This document shows, in pieces, positions 8,338 to 17,500 of a DNA stretch of 64,000 bases. Positions within the stretch are counted from its first letter, which is position 1. Every line of letters begins with the position of its first letter. Both the position numbers and the translations under genes were made by a program. Location of the stretch: positions 1,674,001 through 1,738,000 of the forward strand of contig NZ_CP071051.1 of NCBI RefSeq assembly GCF_017161405.1, written 5' to 3'. Below the pieces are notes generated by a model, which worked only from the letters and a program-made list of their open reading frames with translations, did no database searches and was not told the origin of the DNA. The DNA is from Leucobacter sp. CX169. Its GTDB lineage: Bacteria > Actinomycetota > Actinomycetes > Actinomycetales > Microbacteriaceae.

Positions 8338-9609
8338 TCAGCGCACGCCTGCCACGAGCGCCCAACCCTCTTCGCCGGCCCGCTCCCCTCGGTCGACCGC
8401 TCGCCGTTCGACGACTCCGAGGAGCTCAAGCTCCGCGGCGGTGGCACGGGCATCGTCGAGAGACATCCCTGCCCGACGCGCCGCGTCCGAAAGCTCGCGC
8501 GCCCCGCGCAGGGGCAACGCGTCTACGAGCCGGCGGTGCAGCGGCGGCGGTCGATCCTGCGCTGACTCCTCGCCCAGTAACGACCCCGCGTCGAGGGCGA
8601 GCAATTCGCACGCGTCAGCGGCATTGGTAACGAGTACCGCGGCGTACTCACGGATCAGCCGGTGACATCCGGCCGACGTGCCCGAGCTCACTGGGCCAGG
8701 GACGGCGCCCAGCGGGCGACCAATCTCGGCGGTGTGCCCTGCGGTGTTCAACGATCCCGATCGCGTCCCCGCCTCGGTGACCAGCGTGGCGGCGGCGAGC
8801 GCTGCGATGATCCTGTTTCGTTGCAGAAATCTCCAGCGAGTGGGTGCGCCGCCCGGGATAATCTCGGAGCAAACGGCGCCCTGCTCGGCGATACGGTCGA
8901 TCAGGGTGGCATGCGCAGCCGGATAGGCGCGGTCTGCGCCGCCCGCGAGCACGGCGATGGTGGTTGCCCCTGCGGCGAGCGCGGCGCGATGAGCGACGGC
9001 ATCAATGCCATACGCGGCGCCCGAGAATATCACCGCCCCGGCGTCGCAGACGCCTCCGACGATCTCGGCGGTGACGTTTTCGCCGTATCCGCTCGAGGCT
9101 CGTGCTCCCACCACGGCAAGGCCGTGCGCGTGCAGCACCCCAGGGGCACCGCGCACCCAGAGCGCGAGAGGCGCGTGATCCCCGAGGTCGTCGACACGGC
9201 TGGGCCAGTTCGGGTCGCCTGGGACGAGCAGACGAAGCCCCGCAGCGGCGGCCTGCTCTAGGTCGCGGAGGGTCGCGCTGTGGCTGAGCCTCGGGCGCCA
9301 CCGTTCGACTGCGGCCCGAACGGAGCGCGGATCGAGCGCCGCGCGCCGAGCTTCCGTCGGGTCTCGCCAGGCGTCTGCCACGATCTCAGCCGGAGTAGAG
9401 CCGGCCACCAGATGGGCGAGCAACGCAGGCGCGCCGAGCATCGCGACCAATACCCCTGCCACACGATCACCGGGCTCGGCGATCCTGGACCAGGCAGCTC
9501 GGGCGAGCAGCTCATCGGCCCCGTGCTGCGCGGCCATTCCTGCGGCCCCGGCTGGGTGTACCCCTTCGAGTAGGCGCCGGGTCTCAGCGGTGGCGGCGAG
9601 GGGGATCAT
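8338..9609 (-). CDS. dprA: DNA-processing protein DprA
   Basis: Cytosolic protein that loads RecA on incoming single-stranded DNA during natural transformation. The 423 residues have the extended Rossmann fold of the DprA/Smf family: LAVVGARASSGYG, IFSGAAYGIDAVAHRAAL, LAGGADRAYPAAH, the RNRIIAALA helix and GSLNTAGHTAEIGRPLGAVP. A C-terminal winged-helix-like segment follows (LVDALPLRGARELSDAARRA region). ATG at 9609 is used because it overlaps the yifB stop as ATGA. Together with yifB and yraN it forms a co-translated unit. The usual downstream neighbour xerC is about 6 kb away because other genes have entered. Confidence 0.95.
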   Translation of the reverse strand: MIPLAATAETRRLLEGVHPAGAAGMAAQHGADELLARAAWSRIAEPGDRVAGVLVAMLGAPALLAHLVAGSTPAEIVADAWRDPTEARRAALDPRSVRAAVERWRPRLSHSATLRDLEQAAAAGLRLLVPGDPNWPSRVDDLGDHAPLALWVRGAPGVLHAHGLAVVGARASSGYGENVTAEIVGGVCDAGAVIFSGAAYGIDAVAHRAALAAGATTIAVLAGGADRAYPAAHATLIDRIAEQGAVCSEIIPGGAPTRWRFLQRNRIIAALAAATLVTEAGTRSGSLNTAGHTAEIGRPLGAVPGPVSSGTSAGCHRLIREYAAVLVTNAADACELLALDAGSLLGEESAQDRPPPLHRRLVDALPLRGARELSDAARRAGMSLDDARATAAELELLGVVERRAVDRGERAGEEGWALVAGVR

Positions 9610-11192
9610 GCCGCCACCCCATTCCGCAGCATCAGCGCGCGCGCCACCTCGTGTCGGCCGGGCCGCTCCATGCCGTCGAGGTCCGCGATCGTCCACGCAA
9701 CTTTGAGCGCCCGGTCATACCCGCGTAGCGTGATCCCTCCCCTGGCGAGGGCCCGGTCGAGCACGATGGTTTCGGTGCGCGCCAACCGGAGCTCGGGCCC
9801 GCGCAGCCATCGTCCGGGCACGTCGGCGTTCACCGCCCACGGGGTGCCGGCGAGCCGCCGTGCCGCGCGGCCTCGGGCCTCGACCACCCGGACGCGCAGC
9901 TCGGCGCTGCTCGGGCGGGCGGGCTGCGCGTCCTGGAGGAGCAGACTCGAGACCCGTCGCACCGTGAGCCGCAAATCGATGCGGTCCGCAAGGGGGCCGG
10001 AGATGCGCGCGAGGTAGCGGCGACGCTGCAGCGGCGGGCACTCGCACTCGAGCGAGGTTTCGGCGGAGCCGAGCTTGCCGCACGGACAGGGGTTCGCCGC
10101 CAGGATGAGTTGCACACTCGCGGGCAGGGTCGCCCGCATGCGCGCCCGGTGTATCTCGATCACGCCCGACTCAAGCGGTTGCCGCAGCGCGTCCAAGACT
10201 TTGGGCGCGAACTCCGCCGCTTCATCGAGAAACAACACTCCATGGCAGGCGCGGGTGACCGCCCCCGGCCGGATCACGTTCCCGGTGCCGCCGCCGATGA
10301 TCGCGGCTGCCGAGGCGGTGTGATGCGGGCTCTCGAAGGGTGGACGCCGCACGAGCCGGGTCAGCGCGGCACCGCTGCCCAGCGACGCAATGCTGCTGGC
10401 CTCGATCGAGGCCGCGTCCGAGAGGTCCGGCAGAATCGACGGGAGCCGGGTCGCCAGCAGCGTCTTCCCCGCCCCGGGCGGGCCGACGAGCGACAGGTGA
10501 TGGCGCCCGGCGGCGGCGACGAGCATCGCCTCCACCGCTTCGGGCTGGCCCACCACGTCCACCATGTCGAGCGCATCGCCCGGATCCTGCGCGGGTGTGT
10601 CGCTCTGAGCGCCGAGGAAACGCGCGTCGGCGCTCGCCGCAGGGTGTGTCTGCATCGGCACCCCGCGGTACCAGTCGACCGCCTGTGCGAGGGTCTCGGG
10701 GGCCACGACCGTCATGCCCGCAACGAGGCCTGCCTCTGCCGCACAGCTCGCCGGGACCATCACCCGGGTAAACCCGAGCCGCTGTGCCGCCACGACCGTT
10801 CCGAGGAGCCCGTCAGGGCGCCGCAGACCGCCGTCGAGCCCCAGCTCGCCGAGGTGCGCGGTCGAGGCAAGTCGTTCGCGTACGTCATCGCTGCCCGGGA
10901 GCTGAGCCGAGGCGGCGAGCGATGCGAGTGCGATCGCGAGGTCGAAACCGGAGCCCTGTTTGGGGAGCGCCGCGGGCGCGAGGTTGACGGTCAAGAAGCG
11001 GTTTGTCAGCGGCAGATCGGCCTGTGCCGTCGCCAGCCGCACCCGCAGCTTCGCCTCCGCGAGCGCCGCGTCGGGCAGGCCGATGATCGCCATGCCGGGG
11101 AGCTGCTGCGACACGGCCGCCTCGACCTGCACCGCGGCACCCTCAAGGCCGTTCAGGGCAATCGTTGCGGCCCGGCAGACCGCGGCAGTCAC
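9606..11192 (-). CDS. yifB: YifB/ComM family Mg-chelatase-like AAA+ ATPase
   Basis: 528-residue hexameric helicase-type ATPase; the ComM branch promotes branch migration during transformation. Order of parts: an N-terminal S16-protease-like fold (about 1-170, without an obvious catalytic dyad), the Mg_chelatase AAA+ core with Walker A GPPGAGKT at 237-244 and Walker B GVLFLDEAAEF, then a cysteine-bearing insert (NPCPCGKLGS ... CECPP) and the C-terminal Mg_chelatase_C domain with the arginine-rich RARGRAARRLAGTPW helix. GTG start overlaps the yraN stop (GTGA) and its stop overlaps the dprA start, so yraN-yifB-dprA are translated as one unit. Confidence 0.95.
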   Translation of the reverse strand: MTAAVCRAATIALNGLEGAAVQVEAAVSQQLPGMAIIGLPDAALAEAKLRVRLATAQADLPLTNRFLTVNLAPAALPKQGSGFDLAIALASLAASAQLPGSDDVRERLASTAHLGELGLDGGLRRPDGLLGTVVAAQRLGFTRVMVPASCAAEAGLVAGMTVVAPETLAQAVDWYRGVPMQTHPAASADARFLGAQSDTPAQDPGDALDMVDVVGQPEAVEAMLVAAAGRHHLSLVGPPGAGKTLLATRLPSILPDLSDAASIEASSIASLGSGAALTRLVRRPPFESPHHTASAAAIIGGGTGNVIRPGAVTRACHGVLFLDEAAEFAPKVLDALRQPLESGVIEIHRARMRATLPASVQLILAANPCPCGKLGSAETSLECECPPLQRRRYLARISGPLADRIDLRLTVRRVSSLLLQDAQPARPSSAELRVRVVEARGRAARRLAGTPWAVNADVPGRWLRGPELRLARTETIVLDRALARGGITLRGYDRALKVAWTIADLDGMERPGRHEVARALMLRNGVAA

Positions 11193-11587
11193 GAGATGCC
11201 CTCGAGATGGTCGATGCGCGGGCGCTCTCCCGGCCTGACCGTGATGCCGATCGCGTCGATCCTGAGGGCGTGCGCGGCGGGGTATTCCGCGCGCACCCAG
11301 CTCAGCAATAGCCGGCGCAACCGCTGCGCCTTCTGCAAGGTGATCGCTTCAAGGGGGTGGCCGTAGCCGGTGCCGCTGCGGGTCTTCACCTCAACCGCGA
11401 CGATCGTGTCACCGTCGAGCGCGACCAGGTCGAGCTCACCACGGGCGATCCGCCAGTTGCGCGCCAGGATCTGGTATCCGCGCTCTTCGAGGTAGCTCGC
11501 CGCGAGTTCCTCGCCGTGATCCCCCAACGCTCGGGATCGGGGCACCGCCTGCGGTACCGCAGGGCTGCCAATACTGTGCTGTGCCAT
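11189..11587 (-). CDS. yraN: UPF0102 family protein YraN
   Basis: 132-residue protein with a restriction-endonuclease-like fold: LGDHGEELAASYLEERGYQI, then the D-ExK active-site pattern in GELDLVALDGDTIVAVEVK followed by TRSG. The family is predicted to be a nuclease of the Holliday-junction-resolvase type, but no firm function is known. ATG at 11587 was chosen over the upstream in-frame ATG because GGAGGT precedes it by about eight bases. Its stop overlaps the GTG of yifB. Confidence 0.92.
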   Translation of the reverse strand: MAQHSIGSPAVPQAVPRSRALGDHGEELAASYLEERGYQILARNWRIARGELDLVALDGDTIVAVEVKTRSGTGYGHPLEAITLQKAQRLRRLLLSWVRAEYPAAHALRIDAIGITVRPGERPRIDHLEGIS

Positions 11588-11723
11588 CTCGCACCTCCGC
11601 ACTCAGCCTGCGATGCAGCGGGGCGCGGTGGGGCGGGAAATCAGGATCGGTGGAGAACTCGCTCGGGCGAGTCGCTGTGGACGGGAAATGCCGTCCGTGC
11701 GTTCGATAACGAGGGCCGGTGGC
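11588..11723. other. Spacer between the DUF2469 gene and yraN with small hairpins
   Basis: No gene seen. Two perfect inverted repeats occur: CTCGC-TCGG-GCGAG within 11658-11671 and GGACGG-GAAATG-CCGTCC at 11679-11696. Neither is followed by a U-tract, so a terminator is possible but not shown. The AGGTGCGAG just before yraN is its ribosome-binding region. Confidence 0.35.
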
Positions 11724-12047
11724 CTATTCGTCGAGCGCGAGCTCCTGCGGCAGCGAGAACTCGCGGGCCGAGAGCTCTTCAACGTTGACGTCCTTGAACG
11801 TCAGCACGCGTACTGACTTTACGAAGCGGTCGGCGCGGTACACATCCCACACCCACACGTCCGTCATGCTCAGCTCGAAGTAGAAATCACTGCCGGCGTC
11901 CTGGCGCTTGAGGTCGACCTCATTCGCGAGGTAGAAGCGCCGTTCGGTCTCGACGACATAGCGGAACTGCCCGACGATGTCCCGGTACTCGCGGAACAGC
12001 GACAGCTCAGCTTCGCGCTCGTAATCGTCCAACTCATCATCGTTCAT
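11724..12047 (-). CDS. DUF2469 family protein
   Basis: Small conserved actinobacterial protein of 107 residues, rich in acidic and aromatic residues: MNDDELDDYEREAELSLFRE, GQFRYVVETERRFYLANEVD, VWDVYRADRFVKSVRVLTFK. No function known. ATG at 12047 is preceded by GGGGGTG. In relatives this gene follows rnhB and precedes yraN; here its upstream side is instead the divergent SOS mutasome cassette, with only 76 bases between the starts. Confidence 0.9.
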   Translation of the reverse strand: MNDDELDDYEREAELSLFREYRDIVGQFRYVVETERRFYLANEVDLKRQDAGSDFYFELSMTDVWVWDVYRADRFVKSVRVLTFKDVNVEELSAREFSLPQELALDE

Positions 12048-12088
12048 CACCCCCATCCTAGCCCCGGACGCGCCGCCTGAAACCCGGA

Positions 12089-12123
12089 TTGACTTATTCG
12101 AACATATGTTCGAATATTGCAGC
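12089..12123 (+). promoter_or_regulatory. SOS promoter with a perfect LexA box for imuA'-imuB-dnaE2
   Basis: TCGAAC-ATAT-GTTCGA at 12098-12113 is a perfect match to the actinobacterial/Bacillus-type LexA operator TCGAACN4GTTCGA. It lies in the spacer of a promoter with -35 TTGACT (12089-12094) and -10 GAATAT (12112-12117), 17 bases apart, so bound LexA would block polymerase directly. The predicted transcript begins at or next to the ATG at 12124, which would make the mRNA leaderless. Confidence 0.92.
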
Positions 12124-12789
12124 ATGAACCATTCCGCGACCGTGCAGCAGCTGCAGCAGCGCATCACCGAGATGCAGTCGCTGCGTCTCGACGATCGCGC
12201 CCTGCCCACTGCTGATGCGGCGCGCGATTTACTGCCCGGCGGGGCGCTCCGCAGCGGTTCGAGTTACGCCGTACACGGCTCGACCCAGCTCGCCCTGGCC
12301 CTGCTCTCGGAGGTGTCTGCCGCCGGGTCGTGGTGCGGCGCCGTGGGTCTGCCGGGTCTCGGCGCCGAGGCCGCCGCGACGATCGGCATCGCCCTCGACC
12401 GCTGGATCAGCATCCCCCACCCCGGCGAGCACGCCGTCGGCATCGCCGGCACGCTCAGCGAGGTCTTCACCGGGATCATCCTGCGCCCGACCACCCGGGT
12501 TGAACCGCGCGAGGCGGAGCGACTCTCGGCGAAGCTGCGCGAAAATGGCGCAGTGCTGCTCGTCCTCGGCGATTGGCCGCGCAGCGAGAGCACGCTCCGC
12601 GTCGAGCGCTCCGTCTGGTCCGGCCTCGGCGCGGGCCACGGCCTACTCGGGGACCGCGAACTCACGATCAGCTCCGACGATCGGCGCGGCCCGGGGCGGC
12701 ACACCGTCCGCTTCTCGGGTGGCCGCCTGGTCGCGGGCGCCCCCGTCGCCCCGCTGCGCGCGGTCCCCCCGCTGGGCGCGTCCCGATGA
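12124..12789 (+). CDS. imuA': ImuA'-like RecA-fold protein of the SOS mutasome
   Basis: 221-residue protein with a RecA/SulA-like core but degenerate nucleotide-binding loop: after the N-terminal helix (VQQLQQRITEMQSLRLD) comes LPGGALRSGSSYAVHGSTQLALALLSEVSAAGSWCGAVG, the usual ImuA beginning, then a LVLGDWP strand in place of Walker B. ImuA' tethers RecA and ImuB in the mycobacterial mutasome. The cassette order imuA'-imuB-dnaE2 and the LexA box directly upstream support this identity. Its TGA overlaps the ATG of imuB (ATGA). Confidence 0.88.
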   Translation: MNHSATVQQLQQRITEMQSLRLDDRALPTADAARDLLPGGALRSGSSYAVHGSTQLALALLSEVSAAGSWCGAVGLPGLGAEAAATIGIALDRWISIPHPGEHAVGIAGTLSEVFTGIILRPTTRVEPREAERLSAKLRENGAVLLVLGDWPRSESTLRVERSVWSGLGAGHGLLGDRELTISSDDRRGPGRHTVRFSGGRLVAGAPVAPLRAVPPLGASR

Positions 12790-14432
12790 ACGCGCACTCG
12801 GCCGTCCCGCCGCGCACCATGGTCGTCTGGATCCCTGACTGGCCGATCCTCGCCCACCGGCAGAGCCTGGGCCTCGCAGGCGACACTCCGACCGCGCTCG
12901 TCGCGGGCCGCCGCATCGTCGCCGCATCGGCCGCGGCCCGCGCCGAGGGCGTGCGCGCGGGCCTGCGCGAGCGCGAGGCCCAGCAACGCTGTCCGGGCAT
13001 TGAGCTGCACCCCTACGACCCCGAGATCGACACCCGGGCGTTCGAGCCGGTGCTCTCGGCGATCGAGGAAACGGTGCCGGCGGTCGAACCGATCAGGCCG
13101 GGGCTGTGCGCGATTCGGGCCCGTGGGCCCGCCCGCTATTACGGGGGCGAGGCCGCCGCCGGGGCGGCGCTGCTGGCCGTACTGCGCGAGCGCGGCCTCA
13201 CCGAGGCGTGCATCGGCATCGCCGACGGACGCTTTGCGGCCGAACAGGCGGCCCGGGGCGAGACCATCCCCGGCGGCGGCTCCCCCGCAGAGACCGCGTC
13301 GTCCGGCGCCGATCCGGCACTCCGCGTCGTTCCCGCAGGATCCGCGCCGGCGTTTCTCTCCCCGCTGCCCGTGGCGCGAGCGACCGGCGCCGAGCTCTCG
13401 GACGTGCTGCACGGCCTCGGCATCCGCACCCTCGGCGGCCTCGCGGCCCTACCCGCCGCGGTCGTCGCCGAGCGATTTGGTCCGGCGGGCGCCGCCGCGC
13501 ACCGGCTGGCGAGCGCCACCGACGGGGCAGGTGGGGCTGCCGAAGAGGTGCGCCCCCGGAAGCGTGCGCGAGAGCTTGAGGTCTCGCTCGACGCCGAACC
13601 TCCGATCGCCCTCGTCGACCAGCTCGCCTTCACCAGCAGCGCGCAGGCCGAGCGCTTCGTCCGCCAACTCGCGGAGGAACGCCTCGTCTGCACCGAGCTC
13701 ACCATCACGCTGGTGGACGACACCGGCGCGGTCCACGAACGCAGCTGGGCCCACCCGCGCCAGTTCACCGCGAGCGACGTCATCAACCGCATTCGATGGC
13801 AAACCACCGCACTGTACAGCGCCCTTGAGCGGGGTGGGGCAGGCATCGCCCAGGTGCGCATCTCGCCGCAGCGCACCGATCGCGCCGAGCGCCACGAACC
13901 GGGGCTCTGGAACACCGGCCCCGACGAACGCATCCATCACCACCTCACCCGCATGCAAACCCTCCTCGGCCACGAGGAGGTAGTCTCGCCGCGCATCGCG
14001 GGCGGGCGCGAGGCACGCACCCGGCAGCGGCTCGTCCCGTGGGGCACGCAAGAGACTGGCGCGACGCCGAAGCGCACCCGCGCGTCAGCGGTGTCCGGCC
14101 CCTGGCCCGGGCACCTTCCCGCCCCGTACCCCAGCATTGTGCTCGGCGAACGAGAACAGGTCGAGCTGCTCGGGGCGGACGGCCAACCCATCACGATCGA
14201 CGACGAGGACCTGCTCGCCGCCACTCCGGGCTGGTTCCGGGTCTCCCCGCACGAACGCCCCACCGCGGTGCAGGCTTGGTCGGCACCCTGGCCCCTTCGC
14301 CAACACTGGTGGGACGAGGGCGAGGCCCCGAGCGGCGAGCTGCACCGCATGCAGGTCGTGCTCGCGGACGGCAACGCCTGGCTGCTCGCCCACACCGAGC
14401 AGGGCTGGTTCGCTGAGGGGAAGTATCACTAG
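12786..14432 (+). CDS. imuB: ImuB, catalytically inactive Y-family polymerase homologue
   Basis: 548-residue adaptor of the SOS mutasome that links DnaE2 to the sliding clamp. It has the Y-family frame (MVVWIPDWPILAHRQ, RIVAASAAARAEGVRAGLRE, a little-finger region about 260-400 and a long C-terminal tail), but the catalytic acids are gone: the first motif has no DxD and the SxDE-type site is replaced by VEPIRPGLCAIRARG. This loss is characteristic of ImuB. The ATG overlaps the imuA' stop. A C-terminal segment (PSIVLGEREQVELLGADGQP) matches the OB-like end seen in actinobacterial ImuB. Confidence 0.92.
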   Translation: MNAHSAVPPRTMVVWIPDWPILAHRQSLGLAGDTPTALVAGRRIVAASAAARAEGVRAGLREREAQQRCPGIELHPYDPEIDTRAFEPVLSAIEETVPAVEPIRPGLCAIRARGPARYYGGEAAAGAALLAVLRERGLTEACIGIADGRFAAEQAARGETIPGGGSPAETASSGADPALRVVPAGSAPAFLSPLPVARATGAELSDVLHGLGIRTLGGLAALPAAVVAERFGPAGAAAHRLASATDGAGGAAEEVRPRKRARELEVSLDAEPPIALVDQLAFTSSAQAERFVRQLAEERLVCTELTITLVDDTGAVHERSWAHPRQFTASDVINRIRWQTTALYSALERGGAGIAQVRISPQRTDRAERHEPGLWNTGPDERIHHHLTRMQTLLGHEEVVSPRIAGGREARTRQRLVPWGTQETGATPKRTRASAVSGPWPGHLPAPYPSIVLGEREQVELLGADGQPITIDDEDLLAATPGWFRVSPHERPTAVQAWSAPWPLRQHWWDEGEAPSGELHRMQVVLADGNAWLLAHTEQGWFAEGKYH

Positions 14433-14522
14433 GGCCGGCCCGCTCAGCCGCCTACGCGGCACCACCTGCCACGGCGCCACACTCACCACACCACACCACA
14501 CCCCGCAGCACCGGAGGCCCCC
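14433..14522 (+). promoter_or_regulatory. CA-rich leader before dnaE2
   Basis: The 90-base gap between imuB and dnaE2 contains a 5-base periodic tract (ACACC repeats, 14484-14503) with no G or T, so it is expected to be unstructured as RNA. It ends in GGAGG a few bases before the dnaE2 ATG. No separate LexA box is visible, so dnaE2 probably depends on read-through from the imuA' promoter. Confidence 0.5.
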
Positions 14523-17500
14523 ATGGGCTGGAACAACCCGCCACTCCCCTGGAGCGAGTTCGAGCGCACCCTCTCGGGGCGCGCGAAACCCACGCCCCTG
14601 CCCGTACCCGAACCGGCCGGCGAGGAACTGCCCGCTCCCGCAATGCTGGCCGCCGCGGGCAACGCTCCGACCCCACCGACAATCCCGCAGACCACCCCAG
14701 TCACCCCATACGCCGAGCTGCACGCCCATTCCTCCTACAGCTTCCTCGACGGTGCCAGCGAGCCACAGGATCTCGTGGCCGAGGCGGCGCGGCTCGGCCT
14801 CTCGGGGCTCGCGGTCACCGACCACGACGGCTTCTACGGATCGGTGCGCTTCGCCGAAGCGGCAGCGGCGCACCCCGAGCTTCTCACCGTCTACGGCGCC
14901 GAGCTCTCCCTCGGGCTCGATGGCCCGCAGCAGGGCGTTGCCGACCCCATGGGCAGCCACCTGCTCGCGCTCGCCCGCGGCACCTCCGGGTACCACCGCC
15001 TCGCGACCGCGATCACCGAGGCACAGCTCGCGGGCGGCGAGAAGGGCCGCCCCGTCTACGACCTCGAGCAGCTCGCCGCGCAGGCGAACGGCGAATGGGT
15101 GATCCTGACGGGGTGCCGCAAGGGCGCGGTGCGCGGTGCCCTCGAGCGAGAGGGCCCAGCCGCCGCGCGCCGCGAACTCGACCGCCTGATGCACCTCTTC
15201 GGGCGGGACAACGTCTTTGTCGAGCTGACCGACCACGGCCACCCCGGCGACGACGTCCGTAACGACCGGCTCGCCGAGCTCGCGGCCGATACCGGCCTGC
15301 CCACCCTCGCCACGAACGCCGTGCACTACGCCCGGCGCGACGGCCAATCGATCGCCGAGGCGGTCGCCGCCGTACGGGCCAGGCGCAGCCTCGACGAGCT
15401 CGACCCCTACCTCCCCGCGACCGGCAGCGCGCACCTGCGCTCGGGGGCCGCCATGGCCCGGCGGTTCGCCCGTTACCCCGGCGCCGTCGCGCGCACCGTC
15501 CCCCTTGCACAGGATCTCGCCTTCCCGCTGCGCGCCGCGCGCCCGCGGCTGCCAAAGCTCCCCGTGCCCGACGGCCACAGTCCGATGAGCTGGCTGCGCG
15601 AGCTCGTCGCACAGGGGGTCCGGCGGCGCTACCCGCGAGCGGACGAAGCGACGCACGCCCGCATCCAACGCGAACTTGAGGTCATCGAACAGAAGGACTT
15701 CCCGGGCTACTTCCTCATCGTGCACGACATCGTGCAGCGCGCCAGGCAGCTCGGGATCCTGTGCCAGGGCCGGGGCTCGGCCGCGAATTCCGCCGTCTGC
15801 TACGTGCTCGGCATCACCTCGGTCGACTCGATCTTCTACCAGCTGCCCTTCGAGCGCTTCCTGTCGAGCATGCGCGAGGAAGAGCCCGACATCGACGTCG
15901 ACTTCGATTCCGGTCGGCGCGAAGAGATCATCCAGTACGTCTACGAGACCTACGGCCGCAGAAACGCCGCCCAGGTCGCGAACGTCATCACGTACCGCCC
16001 CAAGGCCGCGGTGCGCGACGCGGCGAAGGCGCTCGGGTACAGCGCCGGGCAGCAGGCAGCCTGGACCCGCGGCATCGAGCGCTGGGGCAGCATCGAGAAG
16101 GACCCGTCCTCGCCCATCCCGCCGGCCGTGACCGCGCTCGCGACCCGCCTTTTGCGGGCCCCGCGACACCTCGGCATCCACTCGGGCGGCATGGTGCTCA
16201 CCGACCGCCCCGTCGGCGAGGTGTGCCCCATCGAGCACGCGCGCATGGAGAAGCGCACGGTGTTGCAGTGGGACAAGGACGACTGCGCCTGGATGGGGCT
16301 CGTGAAGTTCGACCTGCTCGGCCTCGGCATGCTGTCGGCGCTGCAGTTCACCTTCGACCTCGTCGCCGGCGCCACCGGCGAAACGTGGGACTTCGACTCG
16401 ATCCCGAAGGAAGAGCGGGGCGTCTACGACATGCTCTGCCGCGCCGACTCGATCGGAGTGTTCCAGGTCGAGAGCCGCGCGCAGATGAACACCCTGCCGC
16501 GCCTGCTGCCGCGAACGTTCACCGACCTGGTCATCGAGATCGCGCTGATCAGGCCCGGCCCCGTACAGGGCGGCGCCGTGCACCCGTACCTGCGCCGGCG
16601 CGCGGGCGAGGAGACCGTCACCTACGCGCACCCCGCGCTCGAACCGGTACTCAAACGCACCCTCGGCATCCCCATCTTCCAAGAACAACTCATGCAGATG
16701 GCAATGGCCGTGGGCAACTGCTCGGCGGAGGACGCCGACCTGCTGCGGCGTGCGATGGGCTCCAAGCGAGGCCAAGAGCGCATCTCCGAGCTCAAGGAGA
16801 AGCTGCTCGCGGGCATGGCCGACAACGGGATCGCGCCCGATGCCGCCGAGCAGTTGTACTGCACGATCGAGGCGTTCGCGAGCTTCGGCTTCGCCGAGAG
16901 CCACTCGATCAGCTTCGCCCTGCTCGTCTACCTGAGTTCCTGGTGCAAGCTGCACTACCCCGCGGCGTTTCTCGCGGGGCTCTTGCGCGCACAGCCGATG
17001 GGCTTCTACTCGGCGCGCACGCTCACCGACGACGCCCGCAGACACGGCGTACGCGTGTTGCGCCCCGACGTGCAGCACTCGGACGTGCACGCCGCCCTCG
17101 AGCCGCTCGGGACGAGCACGGGCGCCGGCGCACCCACCGGTCTGCACACGTGCACGCACCCCGCACAGGATCCCGTCGGCGCGTTCGACCGCACGGCGCC
17201 CGACACGACCGCGGAGCACCGGCGCGACGGTGGCTTCGCCGTACGGCTGGGGCTCGCCGAGATTCGGGGAATCGAACAGGCGGTGGCCGCCCGGATCGTC
17301 GAGGCACGCCGGCGCGGCGGGCCGTTTCTCGACCTGGCCGACCTCGCCCGCCGGGCCGACCTCGACCGCTCCCGCATCGAGATGCTCGCGTCGGCCGACG
17401 CGTGCGCGGGACTGGGTCTCGGGCGCCGCGAAGCCCTCTGGGGCGCCGGTCCGGCAGCCGACAACCGGGAGCGCTACCTGCCCGGCACCGCGGCGAGCGT

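Noticed and set aside
10110-11366. A 418-codon plus-strand frame opposite yifB
   Set aside because: Shadow of yifB; no motif, no ribosome-binding site, and biased composition.
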